A DNA stretch of 8,936 bases from Hyphomicrobiales bacterium (GTDB lineage: Bacteria > Pseudomonadota > Alphaproteobacteria > Rhizobiales > Xanthobacteraceae): positions 1-8,936 of the forward strand of contig JAPLPC010000207.1 in the NCBI GenBank assembly GCA_026400425.1, given 5' to 3'. Shown piece after piece: positions 5,297-8,936 of the stretch. The notes below the pieces were generated by a model. The model made no database searches and was not told the origin of the DNA. It was given only the letters and a program-made list of their open reading frames with translations. The position numbers and the translations under genes were made by a program. Position 1 is the stretch's first letter. Each line of letters begins with the position of its first letter.

Positions 5297-6339
5297 GCAA
5301 GCGCACAGATACGATAAAAAGTTTATTCACAGCGCAGCCGACTGGCTCGTTGTCAGCAGACAACAAAAACTCGGGACCTCCAAGCCTCGCGAGAGTTTCG
5401 GCCGGGGCGGTGAGGTCGCTGAAGGATACTTTTTCCGAGGTCGAAAAGGAAAACCAAGAGCTGCGCGATCAGATTGCCGCTGGCGCCTCGATCATGGAAA
5501 TCGATCCGCTCCTTGTCGATGCGTCTCCGGTAGTCGACCGGCTCCGCGATGACGATTCCAGCACTGACGAAGTTTTAAAACAGTCAATTGCGCAAAGAGG
5601 CCAAGAGGTTCCGATCCTTGTCCGTCATCATCCAACAATAGCTGGGCGCTATCAAAGTGCTTACGGTCATCGGCGCGTTCGTATTGCACGGCAACTTGGC
5701 ATCCTCGTCAAAGCAATCCTCAAGCCGCTCTCAGATGAAGAACTCGTAATAGCGCAGGGCCTCGAAAACGGCCCGCGCGAAGACTTGAGCTTCGTCGAGC
5801 GCGCGATGTTTGCGATGCGGATCGAAGAGGCGGGACACAAGCGTTCAGTCGTTCAAGACGCGCTAGCGATCGACAGGGCGGAAGCATCGAAGTTAATCGC
5901 CGTCGCTAAAGCGATCCCGCGCGACATTGTGGAAGCTATTGGAAAAGCTCCGAAGGTCGGTCGTGGCCGATGGCAGAGCTTTTCTGAATTGCTTTTGGAT
6001 GCCGAAGCTGTCGAACGCACCCGTTCTGCCATCGGTGATTCGAGTTTTGCTAGCCAGGATTCAGATGGCAGATTTCTCGCTGCTCTTACCGCGGCTCGTC
6101 CGAGGGTTCGACAGAAGCAGTCGAAGGACCGAACGACCCGAATATTGGCGGTCAATGGTAAGAAAATCGGTGAAGTCGAACGCGCAAATCGGGAGATGAG
6201 GCTTGTCCTCGACAAGGACGTTCCTACCGAATTCGCAGATTTCTTGGTCAAACAGCTTCCGCGCTTGTTCGACACTTTCGCAGGGTCGGAGCAGCAGGAA
6301 GATTCACATGACACCCAGGGTGTCTCACGCAAACACTAA
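5293..6339 (+). CDS. repB: RepB, ParB-like centromere-binding protein of repABC
   Basis: The 348-residue protein has a ParB layout: MSKRTDTIKSLF, typical of the RepB N-terminus, then a coiled segment (FSEVEKENQELRDQ). The ParB/CTPase core follows, with RGQEVPILVRHH (102-113), GRYQSAYGHRRVRIARQL (118-135) and GLENGPREDLSFVERAMF (156-173). A helix-turn-helix region follows (~176-206), and a C-terminal dimerisation region ends the protein. It would bind parS and clamp DNA using CTP. I start at ATG 5293, which overlaps the repA stop (ATGA) and follows GGGGG; a GTG at 5284 is in frame but has no advantage. Codons 19-24 contain the second parS site, so the centromere lies inside the gene of its own binding protein. 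Length and order are normal for repABC. Confidence 0.97.
   Translation: MSKRTDTIKSLFTAQPTGSLSADNKNSGPPSLARVSAGAVRSLKDTFSEVEKENQELRDQIAAGASIMEIDPLLVDASPVVDRLRDDDSSTDEVLKQSIAQRGQEVPILVRHHPTIAGRYQSAYGHRRVRIARQLGILVKAILKPLSDEELVIAQGLENGPREDLSFVERAMFAMRIEEAGHKRSVVQDALAIDRAEASKLIAVAKAIPRDIVEAIGKAPKVGRGRWQSFSELLLDAEAVERTRSAIGDSSFASQDSDGRFLAALTAARPRVRQKQSKDRTTRILAVNGKKIGEVERANREMRLVLDKDVPTEFADFLVKQLPRLFDTFAGSEQQEDSHDTQGVSRKH
5349..5364. other. parS: parS partition site 2, inside repB
   Basis: GTTGTCAGCAGACAAC fits the repABC parS consensus and is the exact reverse complement of the site at 3962-3977. It falls in codons 19-24 of repB and encodes part of SLSADN without disturbing the protein. With the other copy it brackets repA at a distance of about 1.4 kb in inverted orientation. 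Confidence 0.87.
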
Positions 6340-6357
6340 TTTGGAGCAGCACTAGGC

Positions 6358-6396
6358 AAAAGAAAAAAGGCCCCCGAAAACGAAGTTCCGGAAGCC
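6358..6396 (-). terminator. Intrinsic terminator of the ctRNA
   Basis: On the minus strand, GGCTTCCGGAA (6396-6386) pairs with the GGGGGCC arm and the Ts before it (6380-6369) to form about 11 pairs, including G-T wobbles. A run reading TTTTTTCTTTT (6368-6358) follows immediately. This is a classic Rho-independent terminator. The plus strand forms the same stem but lacks the T run after it. Confidence 0.8.
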
Positions 6397-6412
6397 CTCT
6401 CTCAAGTCTGAC
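6358..6412 (-). ncRNA. Antisense counter-transcribed RNA (ctRNA) of repABC
   Basis: The 173-bp repB-repC gap is the conserved site of the small antisense RNA that controls repC expression and incompatibility in repABC plasmids. A minus-strand RNA of about 55 bases starting near 6412 would end at a strong intrinsic terminator. Ends are estimated from the predicted promoter and terminator. A tandem CTGACAG repeat (6408-6421) lies across the predicted start. The known mechanism is that pairing with the repABC mRNA favours structures that terminate transcription or hide the repC ribosome site. The location is well supported by family precedent; the exact ends are inference. Confidence 0.75.
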
Positions 6413-6419
6413 AGCTGAC

Positions 6420-6448
6420 AGAGAATCACTTCCAATGATCGTAGTCAA
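6420..6448 (-). promoter_or_regulatory. Predicted ctRNA promoter
   Basis: On the minus strand, TTGACT (6448-6443) matches five of six -35 bases. The -10 is weak: TTCTCT with 17-bp spacing or GATTCT with 15. The start would fall near 6412, giving an RNA of the size known for repABC ctRNAs. The -35 is the stronger half of the call. Confidence 0.5.
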
Positions 6449-6487
6449 GACTGAACGCGATTGATCATCGTTTCCGGTAGCGGATTT

Positions 6488-6511
6488 TCTTTGCCGTAAC
6501 TGAGGCAAAGA
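6488..6511 (+). promoter_or_regulatory. Hairpin sequestering the repC ribosome-binding site
   Basis: TCTTTGCC (6488-6495) and GGCAAAGA (6504-6511) form a perfect 8-bp stem with an 8-base loop, ending one base before the repC ATG at 6513. The ribosome site GAGG (6502-6505) lies half in the loop and half in the stem, so folding should reduce initiation of repC. This fits the known antisense-controlled switch in which the leader either exposes or hides the repC start. Confidence 0.75.
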
Positions 6512-6512
6512 T

Positions 6513-7745
6513 ATGCAGCAACATCCTCCCACGACGCCCTTTGGGCGGCGATCGCTGACGCTTGCCCATGTGGCAAGCCAAATGGTGGCCAACGAAAGGC
6601 CACCTGAGAAGGTCGTGCACAAATGGAAGGTCTACCAGGCCATCTGTGCGGCCCGGCCCAGACTAGGTGTGTCCGAGCGATCGCTATCGGTCCTGAACGC
6701 ACTGCTGACCTTCCATCCTGAGACTGCGCTCACAGGGGAGGGGGATCTCATCGTCTTCCCGTCGAACCATCAGCTGTCCCTGAGGGCCCATGGGATGCCG
6801 GCATCGACGCTACGGCGTCATCTGGCTGTTCTTGTCGATGCTGGTCTGGTGGTTCGGCGCGATAGCCCGAACGGCAAGCGCTATGCCCGTAAAGGCACCG
6901 CCGGCGAGATCGAGTTCGCCTTTGGTTTCGATTTGTCTCCACTGGTTGTCCGGTCGGAGGAGTTCGAAGGCCTGGCCGCCGAGATTCAAGCAGAGGCGCG
7001 GGCGCTGAAGCTCGTCCGTGAACGGATCACATTGTGCCGGCGCGACATCGCCAAGATGATTGCTACGGGCATCGAGGACGATATCCCGACGCGCAGGGGA
7101 GGGAAGGAGCCTGCTGACTGGCAGGAAGTCCACACAGCCTTTCGCTCGATCGTGGACGCCGTCCCACGCACAGCGACGCGGCAGGAGCTCGAGCCGATCG
7201 CGGAGGAGCTTTCGCAGCTTGCCGACGACGTCCTCAATCTTCTGGAAAGTCATATCAAAACAAAGAATCCGAGCGCCAATGAGTCCCATTCCGAGCGTCA
7301 CATACAGAATTCAAATACAGACCCCCTTATTGATCTTGAACCTGGCTTAGCAAAAGACAGGGCTGAGGATCTGGAGCAAAAGCCTCAGCCACGGGCGAGG
7401 GCGGAAGCCATCTATCCATTGGGGATGGTGTTGGACGCATGCCCCGACATCATCGATTACGCCAAGGGAGGAATTGCGAACTGGCGCGATTTCCTGGCCA
7501 CGGCGTCAGTCATTCGCTCGATGCTGGGGATCAGCCCCAGCGCCTGGGAGGAGGCGGAGACGGTCCTTGGTGAAACGCCGGCCGCGATCGTGGTCGCATG
7601 CATCCTGCAGCGTGGCGAAGCAATCAGATCCGCCGGCGGATATCTGCGCGGACTGACGCAGAAAGCGAAAGACGGTGAGTTTTCGCTCGGTCCTATCCTG
7701 ATGTCGCAGATCAATTCGCGGCTACGCGAAAGGCGGAGGGCATGA
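6513..7745 (+). CDS. repC: RepC, replication initiator of repABC
   Basis: The 410-residue protein is a typical RepC. It begins with TTPFGRRSLTLAHVASQM (residues 7-24), the family's signature start. A winged-helix segment follows, SERSLSVLNALLTFHP and LIVFPSNHQLSLRAHGMPAS then STLRRHLAVLVDAGLVVRR (54-116). A charged linker (about 255-295) leads to a compact C-terminal domain (YPLGMVLDACPDII to the end). RepC initiates replication by binding the origin, which in this family lies within repC itself, and it acts mainly in cis. ATG 6513 follows GAGG by seven bases and is controlled by the hairpin and antisense RNA upstream. It is separated from repB by the usual 173-bp gap. The stop overlaps a small following ORF by ATGA. 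Length is normal. Confidence 0.97.
   Translation: MQQHPPTTPFGRRSLTLAHVASQMVANERPPEKVVHKWKVYQAICAARPRLGVSERSLSVLNALLTFHPETALTGEGDLIVFPSNHQLSLRAHGMPASTLRRHLAVLVDAGLVVRRDSPNGKRYARKGTAGEIEFAFGFDLSPLVVRSEEFEGLAAEIQAEARALKLVRERITLCRRDIAKMIATGIEDDIPTRRGGKEPADWQEVHTAFRSIVDAVPRTATRQELEPIAEELSQLADDVLNLLESHIKTKNPSANESHSERHIQNSNTDPLIDLEPGLAKDRAEDLEQKPQPRARAEAIYPLGMVLDACPDIIDYAKGGIANWRDFLATASVIRSMLGISPSAWEEAETVLGETPAAIVVACILQRGEAIRSAGGYLRGLTQKAKDGEFSLGPILMSQINSRLRERRRA
7251..7340. other. AT-rich stretch in repC, probable replication origin region
   Basis: About 58% A+T by hand count (52 of 90), against roughly 40% in adjacent repC. It encodes the linker between the two RepC domains. In characterised repABC plasmids the origin lies in an AT-rich part of repC, so this is the likely position. 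No obvious iterons are seen, and activity is inferred. Confidence 0.5.
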
Positions 7746-7918
7746 TGAGCATCGGCCAGTTCTACAGCTTGGTTCCGGCCGGAGACGTCGGGAGTTATTG
7801 GAACCGATCGGACCGCAAACTTCCTCCGCCACAATTAGGCTTGTTGAAAACGTTTCAGGAACTCCGAATGAGAAAAGTAGTCGGTGTAATCTTGAACGAA
7901 CCAAAGAGATTTCGGTAA
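7742..7918 (+). CDS. Possible small protein (58 aa) overlapping the repC stop
   Basis: The reading frame starts at ATG 7742, which overlaps the repC stop as ATGA; a second ATG at 7745 has GGAGG five bases upstream. It reads MMSIGQFYSLVPAGDVGSYW and ends in VVGVILNEPKRFR at TAA 7916-7918. I do not recognise it. The good ribosome site and overlap favour translation, but its composition is not diagnostic. The next ORF lies in the same frame directly after this TAA, so the two could be one broken gene. Confidence 0.4.
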   Translation: MMSIGQFYSLVPAGDVGSYWNRSDRKLPPPQLGLLKTFQELRMRKVVGVILNEPKRFR

Positions 7919-7948
7919 GGGCTGGACATTTCTGAGACCTGGATAAGC

Positions 7949-8635
7949 TTGCGCGACGCGCTAACGCACGTCGCGACGTATCGACAGCCTGTGACGATAG
8001 CTCAGGCTGAGCTTTTGGATGCCTTGACGAAAGGCAATGTCGCTGCTCGAGCCGAACTCCGTGAGGATCGAGCGTTTAGAAAGTATTTTATCTCTCCTAC
8101 AGTTTTCACGGTGAGCGGCGTGAAAGTTGACCGCGTAGGGAACATACCTCCGGAAATGCAACAGGAGAACTGGGCCCTCGAACCTTGGATATTGTCCGAT
8201 GGTAAGGTCGATTGGAGCTCGTCGTCGATTTGCGCAACAATACTCACGGGCTACGGAAGCCTTGGTTTCGGCGAATCGAAAGCGGTCAAGACGTTCCGCC
8301 AGACAATTGCCACTGGGATCCAAATCTTTGGAGCACATCTCTATCGGCATTGGCCAGACGGACGGCACTCCCCTGAGGAGCCAGCGGTCTTGCCTTTACG
8401 ACCCCGCCGTCGGGGACGCACAAAGGGAACAGGCGTGTATTTCATACCCGATACGGCCATTTTGAGTGAAGTAATCGCGATGATCAAAGCCAAGGAAGCG
8501 CTTACTTCTGATGGTGCCGTCAATGAGATCCTGCGGAGAGACTCTTCGCGTCTTATCGGCAAATCCGACCTAGCGATGAAAAGGCGAATACGAGACCGCT
8601 ACAAGAACTACCTTGAAACTGGAGCTCTGAATTGA
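7949..8635 (+). CDS. Hypothetical protein, unrecognised
   Basis: A 228-residue protein with no family I can name. The N-terminal part is helical and soluble (ALTHVATYRQPVTIAQAELL). Its middle has aromatic residues (ENWALEPWILSDG, LYRHWPDG). A basic segment PRRRGRTKGTG (~152-162) precedes a C-terminal helical region, EVIAMIKAKEALTSDGAVNE to AMKRRIRDRYKNYLE, which resembles small helical tails of other alphaproteobacterial hypotheticals that I recall only generally. No signal peptide or membrane segment is visible. The start is uncertain. TTG 7949 is the first standard start, but the frame is open from 7919 (after TAA 7916) and the peptide there (LDISETWIS) looks protein-like. TAAGGG could then serve a rare ATT at 7928. 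It follows repC in the same direction and may be co-transcribed. DNA binding is only a guess from the basic segment. Confidence 0.7.
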   Translation: MRDALTHVATYRQPVTIAQAELLDALTKGNVAARAELREDRAFRKYFISPTVFTVSGVKVDRVGNIPPEMQQENWALEPWILSDGKVDWSSSSICATILTGYGSLGFGESKAVKTFRQTIATGIQIFGAHLYRHWPDGRHSPEEPAVLPLRPRRRGRTKGTGVYFIPDTAILSEVIAMIKAKEALTSDGAVNEILRRDSSRLIGKSDLAMKRRIRDRYKNYLETGALN

Positions 8636-8671
8636 TCTCCATTTCTCTCCATTCCTCTCCTATACGTCTCC
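8636..8671. repeat. Four TCTCC repeats at about 10-bp spacing
   Basis: TCTCC begins at 8636, 8646, 8656 and 8667. The first two are the longer unit TCTCCATT. Spacing of 10, 10 and 11 bases puts all copies on the same face of the helix, which suits cooperative protein binding. The set starts at the stop codon of the preceding gene. Its function is unknown and simple-sequence chance is possible. Confidence 0.5.
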
Positions 8672-8862
8672 AACGTTTGCAGGTCCCAGCCGCCGATTGT
8701 TGAGCCATCTTCTGATTCACCGAATCGCAGATGAGATCGACAATGACACCGAAACTGAGCAGTTCGTTCCCTGAACCGAGATCGCGAAAACTCCTCAATG
8801 ACCCCGATATGTTACGGCTCCCGGCTCCGACCGGGGCTTTCGGGATCCGCAGGTGAGCCGCG
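8672..8862. other. Intergenic region before the last gene
   Basis: No convincing gene is seen on either strand. Small inverted repeats include GATTC-ACC-GAATC near 8714 and CCCGG-CTCCGA-CCGGG (8820-8835). The latter has no T run and is not a good terminator. A promoter for the following gene is expected here but none is clear. An open minus-strand frame across the region looks like a shadow. Confidence 0.4.
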
Positions 8863-8936
8863 ATGACCATCATCCGAAGAAAACACCCCTCCCGCTCCGC
8901 TGCATTTCCAAACGCAATCTGGGAAGACGAGCGCAT
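8863..8936 (+). CDS. Start of a probable helix-turn-helix replication-type protein, cut by window edge
   Basis: ATG at 8863 follows AGGTGA by six bases and stays open to the edge (24 codons), reading MTIIRRKHPSRSAAFPNAIW then EDER. The pattern T-x-I-x-R-K followed by PNAIW-x-D-x-R is how many helix-turn-helix proteins of plasmids and phages begin, before a domain of the type LSxxARGLLxYLLS. Those proteins are often replication initiators or regulators. Only the N-terminus is visible, so the assignment is tentative. A minus-strand frame overlaps it but has no supporting features. Confidence 0.6.
   Translation, partial: MTIIRRKHPSRSAAFPNAIWEDER

Noticed and set aside
5853..6332. Minus-strand frame opposite the repB 3' end
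   Set aside because: It is serine-rich shadow sequence opposite the helix-turn-helix and C-terminal coding of repB.
6408..6421. Tandem CTGACAG repeat as a third parS or iteron
   Set aside because: It lacks the GTT...AAC ends of the repABC parS consensus and has only two copies, so it is treated as part of the antisense RNA region.
8553..8936. Minus-strand frame at the right edge
   Set aside because: It runs antisense to the end of the unknown gene and to the helix-turn-helix gene start, which has a good ribosome site. Its sequence has no recognisable family pattern.
1..8936. tRNA, rRNA, CRISPR array, insertion sequence or integration target
   Set aside because: No cloverleaf-like tRNA sequence, spaced direct repeats or transposase with terminal inverted repeats was seen by eye.

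Overview
This window is a plasmid replication and partition region from an alphaproteobacterium, most likely of the order Hyphomicrobiales (Rhizobiales). The main evidence is a complete, co-oriented repABC cassette (about 4088-7745). It carries both hallmarks of the family: partition sites matching the repABC parS consensus GTTNNCNGCNGNNAAC, and an antisense counter-transcribed RNA locus between repB and repC. Genus cannot be fixed from the sequence. The left part (about 580-3230) looks clearly GC-richer than the toxin-antitoxin, repA and repB part, so the window appears to be a mosaic.

Left module, minus strand (2035 down to 1): a tightly spaced gene set reading DUF1403 family gene (frameshifted), a ScpB-like condensin-subunit paralogue, then two tandem ribbon-helix-helix (RHH) proteins. 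The second RHH gene runs off the left edge. Divergent from it on the plus strand is a tyrosine recombinase with all catalytic residues (2157-3227). The 121-bp divergent spacer holds a perfect 19-bp palindrome that could be an operator or a recombination core.

Middle (3228-4087): a Phd/YefM-type antitoxin and a VapC/FitB-like PIN toxin with overlapping stop and start codons, behind a good predicted sigma-70-type promoter. The toxin's stop codon lies inside the first parS. A nested inverted repeat follows in the repA leader.

Right (4088-8936): repA (ParA-like ATPase) and repB (ParB-like) overlap by ATGA; repB carries the second parS, an exact reverse complement of the first, inside its coding sequence. 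The 173-bp repB-repC gap encodes a putative antisense RNA with a strong intrinsic terminator, plus a hairpin that buries the repC ribosome-binding site. RepC (initiator) contains an AT-rich stretch where repABC origins normally lie. After repC come a possible 58-codon ORF that overlaps its stop, an unrecognised 228-aa protein, a short gap with 10-bp-phased TCTCC repeats, and the start of a probable helix-turn-helix replication-type gene cut by the right edge.

The genes form a plasmid maintenance block. RepA, RepB and parS would segregate the plasmid, RepC would initiate replication under antisense RNA control, and the toxin-antitoxin pair would penalise plasmid loss. The recombinase and ScpB/DUF1403/RHH module plausibly acts on plasmid DNA structure or multimer resolution, but that role is inferred. 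The least described part is the DUF1403-ScpB-RHH set.
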